DNA of 64,000 bases from Anoplolepis gracilipes. Lineage: Eukaryota; Arthropoda; Insecta; Hymenoptera; Formicidae. The stretch spans positions 7,752,501 to 7,816,500 of the forward strand of contig NC_132983.1 of the NCBI RefSeq assembly GCF_047496725.1, written 5' to 3'. The translations under genes and the position numbers were made by a program. This document shows, in pieces, positions 26,113-36,982 of the stretch; the stretch's first letter is position 1, and every line of letters starts with the position of its first letter. A model generated the notes under the pieces. It did not search any database. It saw only the letters and a list, made by a program, of their open reading frames with translations, and was not told where the DNA came from.

Positions 26113-26224
26113 AGTAGTAGTAGTAGTAGAGTTTATTTGAGTCCGCTCGGGATTTTCAATTCGTACATAGTGTTCTTCGGAGACCACCAAACCCCTTACA
26201 AACCTCCTCCTTTCCTCATCCTTA
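26113..26224 (-). mobile_element. 3' end of a non-LTR retrotransposon, 5'-truncated
   Basis: Read on the minus strand, the segment ends CTCAAATAAACTCTACTAC followed by a short (TAC)n tail at 26113-26127. An AATAAA-type signal next to a trinucleotide tail is typical of insect LINE 3' ends. No reverse transcriptase is included. The clade is not assignable from this piece. Confidence 0.5.
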
Positions 26225-26238
26225 CATATATACATATA

Positions 26239-26388
26239 CAGGGTGTCCCATAAAGATTGAATCAACGTTCGTGAGCAGGTAGAGCGCATTAAACTGAATA
26301 GAAAAGTCCTGTACCATTTTGCGATTTTCGGAATAATTATTGAGAAATTAATTTACAAAGATCGGCAAATCCGGCGCGAGATCAGCCC

Positions 26389-26390
<2 letters not shown>
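26239..26390. mobile_element. One-armed copy of the mariner-like MITE
   Basis: It starts CAGGGTGTCCCATAAAG and carries the same subterminal blocks as the element at 61642-62082: AACTGAATAGAAAAGTC, CGATTTTCGGAATAATTA and GAGAAATTAATT. The other arm is missing; the sequence runs into an (AT)n tract at 26391-26448. Confidence 0.7.

Positions 26391-26448
<58 letters not shown>
26391..26448. repeat. (AT)n microsatellite
   Basis: A run of about 50 bp of pure alternating AT. Confidence 0.95.
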
Positions 26449-26453
<5 letters not shown>

Positions 26454-26707
26454 TATATTGTTGATTTATTATATAATATATCTATATCACAATAATATGT
26501 CTATTGAGTTAATCATTTGTGTTGAAATCAGATAAATCTTATATTATTTTCTAAAATAATTATTGTTTTTATCACACAATTAATTACGCAATTGTTAAAT
26601 ATTATTTTGTGTTTTCAGATTATTGTTCTCAAATTGTTATATCTTCTTTTAATAATTCTAATTATATTTCATTCAATTTAAAATATTTCCCTATATTTCT
26701 AACAGAT

Positions 26708-28993
26708 ATGAATCGTAAATGTTCTTATTCTAAAAGACATATTCGTCGTTTGATTCATAATGAATGCTTATCTTTGAAAAGAGGAGTACATACAAAATTG
26801 CCACAACAGCTAAATAATCCTAATAATTCTACTAATTATGATCAATGTAATATTGAAACATATGATGATGAATTATGCAATTTACAATCTATTAATGAAA
26901 CTAACAATGAACCAGTTCAATATACAAGTGAATGTAAGTTGGTTAAGTTATTTATTTTTACAAACCATTTTCATAGTAAAAACTCTTAATTATAAATAAT
27001 TTTAAATATACAACTTTAAAGCTGTTATTTATAGTTAATTAATATTGCTGTGAAAATAAACGCTTTATATATTGCACTTATATAGCAATTTTATTTTTTA
27101 TTTTTAAATAAAATATATATATTTTGTTAATATAATTATTGAACTATTTGAAATATTTTGAATATGATATGTAACTAAAGAGTATTTTTTCAAGTATAAT
27201 TTTTTAAAACTCAGCACATTATTTATGAATATAAATATATTTGAATATAAAAACGCACACACGTATTATATATTACATTGTAATAGGCATATATATTTAT
27301 ATATAATATATTTTTGAAAAAAAAACGACGTTGACATAATAATATTTCCAGCAAATGAAAGAGCGTCATCACCACAATCATTCAATTATGCGGAAGATAT
27401 AAACGATGACGTATCTTTTGTTGATGAAAATGAAAGTATAATATTGGACTGTAGAGATTTAGAGAATGATGATTTGAACGATGATAATTTTTCCGAAGAT
27501 CAGTATCGACAAGAATTTGTTAACGAAATTTCAAATTGGGCAGTTGAATTTGTTTCTACAATTCCACTTGCAGCAATTACTGCTTTGCTTAAAATTTTGC
27601 GCAAATATACAGAAGTTCCTTTTCCAAAAGATGCTTGAACGTTATTGCAAACACCTCGTACGACTATTATTTCTACAATGGATGACGGCCAGTACTGTTA
27701 TTTAGGATTAAAAGAAGCAATTATTAAGATAATTGAAAAATATTTAAAATTAGGATTTGAAACACGCACTGTAAATCTGATGTTTAACATAGATGGTGTT
27801 CCTTTAGGGCATTCTAGTGAAAAAAGTTTATGGCCTATCTTATGTTCCGATTTTTTTACAAAACAAGTTTTTCTTATCGGAATCTACTGTGGTGAAGGTA
27901 AACCAAAGAATTCTAATGATTTACTTCAACAAACTGTGGCTGAAGTAACATATTTTATAAATAATGGTATTATGTTAAATAATACTTTATTTCATATTAG
28001 AGTAAAAGCTATAATATGCGATGCACCTGCGAAGTCTTATATTTTAAAAGTTAAATACTACAATGGTTATTATAGTTGTACTAAATGTGTTATAAAAGGA
28101 GAATATGTAGATGATACAAATTGTGTGTGTTTTCCCTATGATCGAAATGAAGAACATAGAACGGACGAAAATTTCAGAAATTTGGCATATAATGATAATT
28201 ATCAAATTGAGCAGACTATTTTGTGTAATATTCCTAATTTTGATTTAATAAAAAATGTGCCTTTAGACTATATGCATTTAGTTTGTCTGAGTATAGTCCG
28301 AAAACTTCTTCTATTGTGGACTGTGAAATCATTTCCTTTTAAATTATCGATTATTCAAAAGAAACAAATTTTAACTGAGTTAATTAATTTTAGAAAATAT
28401 GTCCCATTTGAATTCTCTAGAAAACCATGAAGAATTATCTTAAATTGTGGAAAGCAACGGAATTAAGGCAATTCTTATTATATGTAGGACCTATAGTACT
28501 TAAAGGTATAATAGACGAGAATGTTTATTCCAATTTTCTGACATTACATGCAGCCATAACAATTTCAGTTAGTCCAAATTTATCTGCTAAGGTAGAAAAT
28601 ATTCAGTATGCAAAAGAACTATTACAACACTTTGTTAAATATTTTAAAATAATATATGGAAAAAAGGACGTTTCGCACAATGTACATAACTTGTTGCATC
28701 TAACTGATGATGTAGAAACATTTGGTCCATTAGATCAATTCAGCGCATTTAGATTTGAAAACTATCTTTCTAAAATAAAAAAGTTGATTTGTAAAGGTGA
28801 CAAGTCTTTGCAACAAATTGCAAGAAGACTAACGGAAATTGATATAAATAGTCGCAATGACGTTGAAATTTTAACAAATACTAATAACATTCAACTAAGA
28901 AAACATCATTGCAATGGACCATTATTAAATGGTATTAATCAAAAGACTTGTCGTCAATTTTCTATTTTAAAAACAAAACACTATACTTTTTAG
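26708..28993 (+). pseudogene. Transposase-domain gene, copy 2
   Basis: Exon 1 (26708-26933) starts with ATG and ends at GTAAGT. Exon 2 opens after TTCCAG at 27352 in the matching phase. An acidic segment is followed by NIDGVPLGHSSEKSLWPIL near 27788, a GIYCGEGKPKN block, ICDAPAKS near 28015 and a CxxC motif, DYMHLVCLSIVRKLLLLW near 28267, EFSRKP, LWKATELRQFLLYVGP near 28448 and NVHNLLHLTDDVETFGPLDQ near 28680. The order matches copy 1 at 2849-5867. Lesions are one in-frame TGA at 27636 and one frameshift at about 28430; the C-terminal part seen in copy 1 is absent. It is far less decayed than copy 1 and so is younger. The assignment to a tnp2/CACTA-like transposase is inferred from general resemblance. 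It lies at the breakpoint where P450 copy D lost its 5' end. Confidence 0.75.
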
Positions 28994-29082
28994 ATATTAA
29001 TAACATAAAAAATGATTGTGTATTGTTAGATAATGGAACCTGTGTATGTACAAATATATAATTTTATACAATATAAGAAAGC

Positions 29083-32000
29083 CTGGGGTTTCTTCATGCC
29101 TGTTGTGTCTATCCGTCATCCAGATGATTTGGAGGTAATAAAAAAATTAATTTTTTTGCGGGTTATTTTTTTGAAGACATAAAATTACGATTTAGCTAGA
29201 TTTAAAAATCTTGCGCCTCATAAGTAGATTTTTGCTTGTAAAAAAAAAAGATTCTTAAAAAATGAAAAAAACGAAACATTGGTACTCGATCAAATCTAAA
29301 TATTAATTTGAGATATAATTAATTGATTGAATTATTTGTGTATCTAAGATAAAGTGACACAATATACAGATGTTCTCTCTTAAGATGTTTTCGATAATTT
29401 CAGACGATACTAAGTAGCACCAACCACATTGAGAAAAGTCATGTGTATGATACGTTAATTCCTTGGTTGGGCACGGGTCTTCTTATCAGCACAGGTAACG
29501 TAATGAAATTAACATAAAAGCGTACATTAACATATTCTTTACTATTACAGTCTGTTATCGATCTCTCTCCATCACAGATAATCCAATAAAATGTTACAAT
29601 TAGACTTAAATATTATCTTATACAATTAAATAAACAACTTCTTTGTTATAAAAACTAATAAATTTAAAAGAAATTTACAAGTAAAGATTATAATGATGGA
29701 TAATTTCGCTGTGATACATGTATTCTCAAGCAAATAGCAGTACTAATAACGACAGCAGATATTTTAATTAAAAATTTTTAATTAAATTATAAACATTATT
29801 ATACGTGCGCACGTAATATACTTTTAATTTTATTTCTTAATCCTTAGAGCTTTAAATACAAAATAATAATTAAATTTAAGTTAATATTTGTTCCAACAAT
29901 TCTTTTAGTAAAAGTTTTATAAAAAAAAGTTTAAAGGATTATAAAAATAAATGTTGCGATAAAAAAATTAATTTAAGATAATTAATATATTATTTAAAAA
30001 TTGATCAATTAAACATTAAAGTAAGAATGAAAATGTAATTTTATATAATATTATTACAACTTCTATAATATTATTAAAACTATCTTGATCAAAGAGAGCA
30101 ATTGCATGACAAAATCGTTGAAGGATGCTGGAGAAGTAGTAAAAGATTTATTATCATATATTAGTGAACATACGCTAAACGCGATATGCGGTAAGGCTTT
30201 TGTAAAATTTCCATTGTCCTGTGTATGTATTAAGATTTCATTCTAAATTATCATAATTTGAGATAAGAAGGTAATTCATTCTAACACAAAACATTGACAC
30301 TCCAATGAAAGTAGATAATATTCAAATTTTTTATATTTAAAATTATACATAAAATCTTCAGCTCTAATAATCTTTGACCTATTTGCGATTTTATATGATA
30401 AATGCACTCGTAGAAACTTCTATGGGCATCTCTTTGCAAAATCTTGATAAGTCCCAGCAACAGTATCGAAATGCGATAAATGATATAATCCAACTGATAG
30501 AGTTTATAGATAATTTATATTTAGTAAATAATTATATGATTTCTATGATCTCTTCTTTATCTTATGATAATGTGTATAATTATATAAATATAATTTGAAA
30601 AATAGATTATCTATTGAATAGTTATGTAAAGTTACAATTAGTATAAACAATTAGTGTCAAAATATTTTTCAATATTATTGCAATGTATTATTTAAATTAC
30701 AATTTTTATTCAAAGTTTTGTACGGATAATTATAGTACAGATCTATAGTACTGATATCAAGTTTTTGTTGCAATGTATATTTTCTATATACCGAATGTCT
30801 TGAAATAAAATGTCAAAATTTTGAGAGTATATAGGGGATCGATAAACAAAGAAAAAGAACTCCTTTACAAAACATTGCTCGGTTTTGCTTTGTTTTGAAC
30901 AAAATTAAAAGAAAAACAAACAGAAAAGATTTTATCAAAATCATTAAACGATACTACAATTATTATACTTATCAAAAAGTACCATGAAATAAAAGTTATG
31001 GAATATGAAAATTAAAAAAAAGAGTGAATTAAAATCTTACTAAAATAAAGTTAAAAAATTTTAAATAAATACGCGATACTAGAGAGTTGGGCCGTCTACA
31101 ATAGATGTTGTAAGTCGTGGGCCACAAGGAATTAACCAATCACAGTTGACTTTAAAGAAGAATATTGAATATAATTGGTTAGACCGCTCTTTATTGTAAC
31201 CTGCTGTTTTAGTTTGTTTTTGTTTATATTTGTGCCTTTCTACTATGAATTAATTGGTTGCACATCAGAAGTCTACAAGCGAATAATTAATTACAATGTC
31301 ACAATATGTCACATACAATTTCTAATTTCGTTGAATATGCCAACATGGGTCTTTGCGATTTTCTTCAAAACGCAGTAAAAACGAGCAAGTTATTAAAAGA
31401 CTTTTTTTCTTAATTTATCTTTCACAGTCCTAAAATTTTGACATTTAATTTTGAGGCACTCTTTACATTAGTTTTTACATATACGTATACCAAAAAAAAA
31501 ATTTTTTTTAATAAATATAAAAAATTTCTTTTGATTTTATTAAGAATTTATTTATATGTACGTACATAAAAACCAGAATATTAAACAATACACTTTAAAT
31601 GTCATCGGTGATACAGGAACGTGTAAGAGTTGAAGTCGATACCGTGATGCAAGAAAACGGAGGGAAACTAACAATGAAAGCGTTGCAAAAATTATCATAT
31701 TTAGAGAGATGTTTAAAGAAAGCGCTATGTTTGTATCCCAGCGTGTTTTTAATACTTCGAAAAGCTGCCGAAGATGTAAAATTACATAATACACTCCTTT
31801 TTTCTCTATATATTCTGGATATATAACATACCACGAAGTATAAATTATCAAACGTAAAATAAGTTAAATTGCTTTAAGATTTTAAGAATACCAATATTTT
31901 GTATCTTTCATTTTTTTTTAATTTCATATTTTTGTAAATTTCAATATTTTGTAATATTATTATATGATTCAGATTCATACAAAATTCATATAAAATTATG

Positions 32001-32605
32001 TAATCCATTTTTGATGCATATTGTTACATATCATATTACACGAAGTATATATTATCAAATGTAAAGTTTAAATGCTTTAACATTTTTAAAATATGTACAA
32101 TATTATGTACATTTTATTAAAAGAAATTTTTATTTTTGTAAATTTTAATATTTTGTAATTTTAAAATACGCTTTTCAGGATTATGTGTCGTACCTGCTGG
32201 AACGATCGTACATCTTCATATCTACGGAGTTCACAGAGATCCCAATTTTTGGCCAAATCCAGAAGTATTTGATCCGGATAGATTTTTGCCCGAGAAAATA
32301 CAGAATCATCATCCATATTCCTATATACTGTTCAACGTAGGACCGAGGAATTGCATAGGTGAATTATTATTTTCGTTTCTGCTCTTGTCGATAATTTTTG
32401 ATAGTGTCGATAAACTTTGAATTGTATAATAGGTCAATAATTCGCTCTGCTGGAGTTGAAGGCTACAATAGCATTTTTGGTGCACAATTTTTACTTAGAA
32501 CCGATAGATTATTTAAATACAAAAAATATACAGTTAAAGTCCGATTTACTTCTTTGTCCTTCGCGTGCGGTTTATATAAAATTCATCTCAATTAATCACA
32601 AATAG
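29083..32605 (+). pseudogene. CYP4-type P450 copy D: headless, internally deleted
   Basis: Retained pieces are the end of exon 2 (about 29083-29134), exon 3 (29404-29494), the 3' part of exon 4 (about 30083-30190), exon 5 (30414-30509), exon 10 (31617-31785), exon 11 (32179-32358) and exon 12 (32433-32605). The promoter, exon 1 and the start of exon 2 are missing at the boundary with the transposase copy. Exon 4 has lost the C-helix WxxxR region. Exons 6-9, including the I-helix, are deleted at about 30661. Exon 5 has 2 extra nt and an AT donor; exon 10 also has an AT donor. ExxR reads KALC, so both Glu and Arg are lost. Exon 12 has a TAA at 32438. The haem loop FNVGPRNCIG is kept. It is a dead copy, and the source of the exon 11 fragment at 41678. 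Confidence 0.9.
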
Positions 32606-33019
32606 CCGTTTAAAATTAACATGGATTTCATGTAAGTATAAGAAGTTGATGAATTGCAAAAATGAAAAAAAATTATTACGCATAATATACGTTCAACATT
32701 ATCAAGAAAATATATATTGTATACAGGGTGTTAAAAAAATGTCGCATTTGCTCAGTGCCATTCGATAGAGAATGAAAATCTAAGAAAAAATGTCTAATAC
32801 TATTTTTCAATGCGATGAATAATTTCGCCGCAATTAATTATTGTAATCAGTCAATCAGCGCGGAGCTACAAGAGGAAGCCAGAGGCGAAGCGCGTGAAGT
32901 GAAAAAGGCTGTGGCGCGACGGCTACCGCGCTCATACTCTCGTTTCTCATTTCGCGCACTTCGCCCCTGGCTTCCTCTGTCTTGGTTAATAAGAAACTAA
33001 AATAAGCAATTATTTTAAA
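32606..33019. mobile_element. Insertion remnant beginning CAGGGTGTT, with GC-rich hairpin
   Basis: P450 downstream homology stops at about 32723, where CAGGGTGTTAAAAAAATG begins, a typical DNA-transposon end. A GC-rich hairpin at 32871-32978 has arms of about 30 bp (AGGAAGCCAGAGGCGAAGCG and its inverse). No matching right end was found, so the element is probably truncated. The open frame at 32815-33000 crosses the hairpin and is not credible as a gene. Confidence 0.55.
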
Positions 33020-33380
33020 AAGCAATTATTTATTATATTTATTTTTTATTTTTGTAAATGTTTACCTTTACACAGTCAGCGCCAAATGAGTTTTGCTTTA
33101 TCTGAATGTTATTCTTGACCTCTAAGAAGGTCAAGAATATAGACATTTTCCGTCGCTCGTTGTTTACTAAAAAGTTATAAAAATTTTTTTAAATTAACGT
33201 TTTTTGCAATTATTTTATCAAATACTGAAAATTTAAAAAAATGTTTCAAATAAAAGTTGTAGGTCTCGTCAAAATACACATTTTATATCCTATCCATTTT
33301 TATTATACGAGTGATAGTTTTCGAGAAAAACAACGATAAAGACTCTAAACCTTATACAATATTAATTATAACATAATATA
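33020..33380. mobile_element. Left arm of a large foldback element
   Basis: This arm (for example GTTTACCTTTACACAGTCAG near 33060 and GAGTGATAGTTTTCGAGAAA near 33309) is repeated in inverted orientation at about 41790-42308. The two arms enclose the Helitron. Together they look like one foldback transposon split by the Helitron. Confidence 0.8.
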
Positions 33381-33399
33381 TCTATATATATAAGTAGCG

Positions 33400-34300
33400 T
33401 CCGTCTGTATGTATGACCGCGAACTCCTTCCACATTTGTGGACCGATTTTCGAAATAGATACCAAAATGTTGCAAATTTTTCGGGAGTGGCTACTGTGTG
33501 GTATTTTTTTTAATTTTCGCCCACCCACGTATCCACCCACGCGCATGTGCATTTATGGATCGATTTTCGCGAAATTGGTATCAAAATTTCGCAATTTTTT
33601 AGGAGAAGATTGCTATGTGGGTTTTTTTAAATTTTTATCCCACCCACGCGTCCACCCACGCACCTGTCCACGCGCGTGAGTATTTATCTACCGATTTTCA
33701 AGAAATTGGTATCAAAATTTCGGAAATTTTTTGGAAAAGGCTGCTATGTGGTTTTTTTAGGTTTTGCCCACCTACGCATGCACCCATGCATCCGTCCACG
33801 CCTGCGAGGAATTCTATATATAAGTGCGGTCCGTCTGTCTGTCTGTCTGTCTGTCTGTATGACCGCAAACTACTTCCGCATTTGTGAATCGATCTCCACG
33901 AAACAGGTGTCAAAATGTTTCTAATTCTTCTGGGATTATGATGATGTAGTTTTTTTTTTAATTTTCATCCCACCCACGCGTCTACCTACGCATCCACCTA
34001 CGCTCGCGCACATTTATGGACCGAGCGAGCGCGCATTTATGGTACCAATTTGTACGAAATCGGTACCAAAATTTTGCAAATTTTTAGGAGAAGGTTGCTA
34101 TGTTGTTTTTTTTAATTTTCATTCTACCCACGCATCCACCTACGCGCATGCGCATTTATGGACCCATTTTCAAGAAATTGGTACCAAAATTTCGCAAATT
34201 GTTAAGGTATGACTGCTAGGTGATTTTTTTTAAGTTTTATCCTACCCACGCATCCACCAACGCATCCACGAACTACTTCCACATTTATGTTTTCCTTAAA
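33400..34300. repeat. Helitron 5' subterminal repeats and second 5' terminus
   Basis: A degenerate unit of about 125-145 bp occurs about six times: CGATTTTC.GAAATTGGTA, CAAAATTTCG, a T-rich run and then CCCACCCACGCATCCACC-type words. At 33813 the terminal sequence TCTATATATAAG plus CGGTCCGTCTGTCTGTC recurs, 432 bp inside the true end, with a (TCTG)n run. This suggests a partial tandem duplication of the 5' end, or one Helitron inserted into another. Confidence 0.75.
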
Positions 34301-34608
34301 AAAAATTTTTATTTAATTTTTTTTTTAAATTTTTGTGCAGATGTGTTTAAAATGTTTCGAAATATCGAGATAGATTACATTTTCATATATATAATTTTTT
34401 TAATTAGAGGAGGTTGTAAAAAAATTTTTTTTAAGCACTCACAAATTTAAGGCACAAAATAACGTTTTCTATATAGATGATATCAGTTATTGATTAGTAA
34501 TTTCAATTAAACAATTATATGTAGATACAAGTTGATGATTTCAGACAGTAAATATCAGTTGATAATTTCAAATACTAACTATCATATGGAAGTGAATAGG
34601 CAAATAAA

Positions 34609-35195
34609 ATGGAAAACGGTATGATTAATAAAAAAGAAATAAATGGACAACGTGGGAAAGAAGTGGATGAAAATAAAAATGGTAAACTATTATTAATTGT
34701 TATTAATAATAATTATTATTACTTATTATTTTAAATTTATAATAATTTTTATTCTTTAAAATTTTAGTGCCTGAGAATGAAAATCATTCAGAAATAAATG
34801 AAAAGCAAAAAGAAATAGACGAATATAAAAATGGTAAATGATTTTTATAACAATAAAAATTAGAATAAAAATTAAAATGTGATATATATAGATGTAGAAA
34901 TATATGTATGTTAGTGATATATATATATATATATATAGATGTAGAAATATATGTATGTTAATATATATATGTTAATATATAATATATGATTCAAATCGAT
35001 TTAATTTATAGTATATATATTTCATATTTTTTTTTATTCTTTAAAATTATAGTGTTTGAGGATGGACTAGACCATCTATTAATTGAGGCGGCTTTAAAAT
35101 TTAAGGAAGAAGAGGAACAAAAAAAGGAGGAAAAGAAGAGGAAAGATAGAAAGGAAAAGGACAGAAAAAATGAGGACAAAAAAATAAAAAATTAA
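34609..35195 (+). CDS. Small spliced Lys/Glu-rich gene carried by the Helitron
   Basis: Three exons join in phase: 34609-34681, 34768-34833 and 35053-35195, giving 282 nt, exactly 94 codons with a TAA stop (93 aa). Exons 1 and 2 both end AAAAATG at a GTAAA donor, and exons 2 and 3 both begin TG after TTTTAG or TTATAG, so all junctions are phase 1. The protein is very charged: an Asn/Glu/Lys-rich first half, DGLDHLLIEAALKFKEEEEQ, then a Lys/Arg/Asp/Glu tail likely to form a single helix or coiled coil. I recognise no domain. There is no stop or frameshift, unlike the neighbouring Rep/helicase gene. It could be a captured host gene, a Helitron accessory gene or a chance frame; the clean three-way splice argues against chance. 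Confidence 0.5.
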
Positions 35196-35316
35196 AAATC
35201 TAAATTATAAAAATAAATATATTTACAAAATTTTAATTTATAAAATCTATATATAATTTATATATATAAAGATGTATATATATATTTATATATTTATCTA
35301 TTTATATATATAGATG

Positions 35317-36242
35317 TTACATATTAATATAATTTATAATAGTTCTGTTTCCGCGTTCGCGGCCAGGTCTGCGTCCAGGACCACGTCCACGTACACGGTT
35401 ACGTCTTTTTCCTGCTCTTGCCCATCTATATTTATTTTTATCTGTAAAAAGATAAATAAAATTCAAATATTTAATTATATTATTGTGGGATATATGGGGG
35501 ACAGAAAGATGTTATAAAATAAGAAAAGGATTTATTGAGGATATAGAGTATAATATAATGGTGTACGCACAGAATGATGATTGAATACAGACTGCCCTGA
35601 GAGACTGCACTGATTCATCGTGCTCTCCCAATATCTTAATCTGTTATAAACAATGCTAGATACTCGCACCGTATGATCTAGCCGCTAATGACGCAACGGT
35701 GAACTGATACTTTTCTGTTATAAACAATGCTAGATACTTGTGTCGTATGATCTAGCCGCTATCGCCTGCAACGTCGCACGCGCGCACATAAAACTTATCT
35801 TCTAATAACAGTGCTCTGAGGAATGCAGTCTGTTAAATAATGCGTTTTTAATCCTACATTATTTATTAATTATTTTTATTTATTATTATGTAATATAATA
35901 CAAAGGAATCGGTCTTTAAATGTTGAATTAGTTCACAGTTATACAGACAGATAGACTGATATCTATATATATGGATAATTACGTTGAAATGTATTGTTAC
36001 CATTTTCTTTGGGTGGTACTACAGGATTTGTATTTTCATCAGCGATGAATGCAGGCTGTGGATCCACCTGAGGTTGTTGATCAACAGCCGCGAGGCTGAG
36101 ATGATTGTTTGTTCAAGGCAGAGGAAACTGCAGCGGCAAATTGCCATTCCAAATTACGTAATTGTATCTTTAATAAATTGTTTTCGTCCCTTATATCTTG
36201 GGTAATAATGTTATTACTTGAATTTTCGTCGTTATTAGACAT
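35317..36242 (-). pseudogene. Spliced Arg-rich gene on the Helitron's minus strand, one frameshift
   Basis: Exon 1 runs from ATG at 36242 to 36001 and ends AAAATG at a GTAAC donor. Exon 2 runs from 35441 (after TTTTTACAG) to a TAA at 35317. The junction is phase 1. Exon 1 encodes an Asn-rich start, a Leu-rich segment (NNLLKIQLRNLEWQF) that could be a short coiled coil, and a Gln/Pro region. Exon 2 is strongly basic: KYRWARAGKRRNRVRGRG, then PGRRPGRER, like RNA- or DNA-binding RG-rich tails. One base too many at about 36094 breaks the frame and gives a TGA; discounting it gives about 122 residues. The intron contains a 375-bp solo LTR. It is transcribed away from the Rep/helicase gene. I do not recognise the family. 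Confidence 0.5.
35484..35858. mobile_element. Probable solo LTR nested in the Helitron
   Basis: The insert starts TGTGGGAT, ends ATCCTACA and is flanked by TTAT on both sides (35480-35483, 35859-35862). Inside, a 46-bp segment (CTGTTATAAACAATGCTAGA...) is present twice, at about 35641 and 35717. It contains no coding sequence. It lies within the intron of the minus-strand passenger gene. Confidence 0.7.
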
Positions 36243-36579
36243 TTTGACGTTTTGTTAAAAACAAAATTATGTCGGTTTAGCGTTTCTTTAAGCACATCAG
36301 TGACAAATGGAAACGAATTTGTATTTCTTGACGTTTGACGTGAATCGATTAATATTTTAATAAATGAATATAAGTTACTGATTTCAAATTTAATTATTTA
36401 AAATGTCATTATGGAAAGATCGATTTTAAATAAAAACGGCGTAACAAGGAGAGAATAAAAGAGATAAAATTTTACGAAAAATAAATATTCAAAGTTTTAT
36501 TAATTTAAAAAAAAATTAGATATTCGAAATTCAAAAAAATTATAAAAAGACTGTTGTGCGTAGATACAGAGCTGCAGTG

Positions 36580-36810
36580 CGTCTGTTAAAAAAAGGCTGC
36601 TGCGCGCCTGTAAAAAAAGGCTGCTGTGCGCCTGTAAAAGAGGGCTACTGTGCGCCTGTAAAAAAAGGCTGCTGTGCACCTGTAAAAACGGCTGCTGTGC
36701 GCCTGTAAAAAAAAAAGGCTGCAGTGCGCCTGTAAAAAAAGGCTGCAGTGCGCCTGTAAAAACGGTTATTATCCACCGATACAGAGCTGCTGTGCGCCTG
36801 TATATAAACG
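36580..36810. repeat. Short tandem repeats upstream of the Helitron Rep gene
   Basis: About nine imperfect units of 22-28 bp have the core GGCTGCTGTGCGCCTGTAAA with a variable A run. They end about 170 bp before the Rep/helicase start, so they may sit in its promoter region, but nothing shows a role. Confidence 0.85.
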
Positions 36811-36982
36811 ATTACTATCTGCTGATACAGAATTAATAAATATTTTTTTTTAAATATCTTATATATAGGATATCTTATATATAAAATAAGAAATAATTAT
36901 CTATATATATTTTAAGAAGAATGTATTGTTATGATATCATTTTGTATAATATATCTATGTATATGGTACAACGCAAATAATT

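Noticed and set aside
33413..33924. Overlapping open frames in the Helitron 5' region
   Set aside because: They are shadows of degenerate subterminal repeats and a (TCTG)n run in several frames.
36580..36810. CRISPR-like array
   Set aside because: Units are contiguous tandem repeats with an A-run length difference, not repeats separated by unique spacers, and the DNA is eukaryotic.
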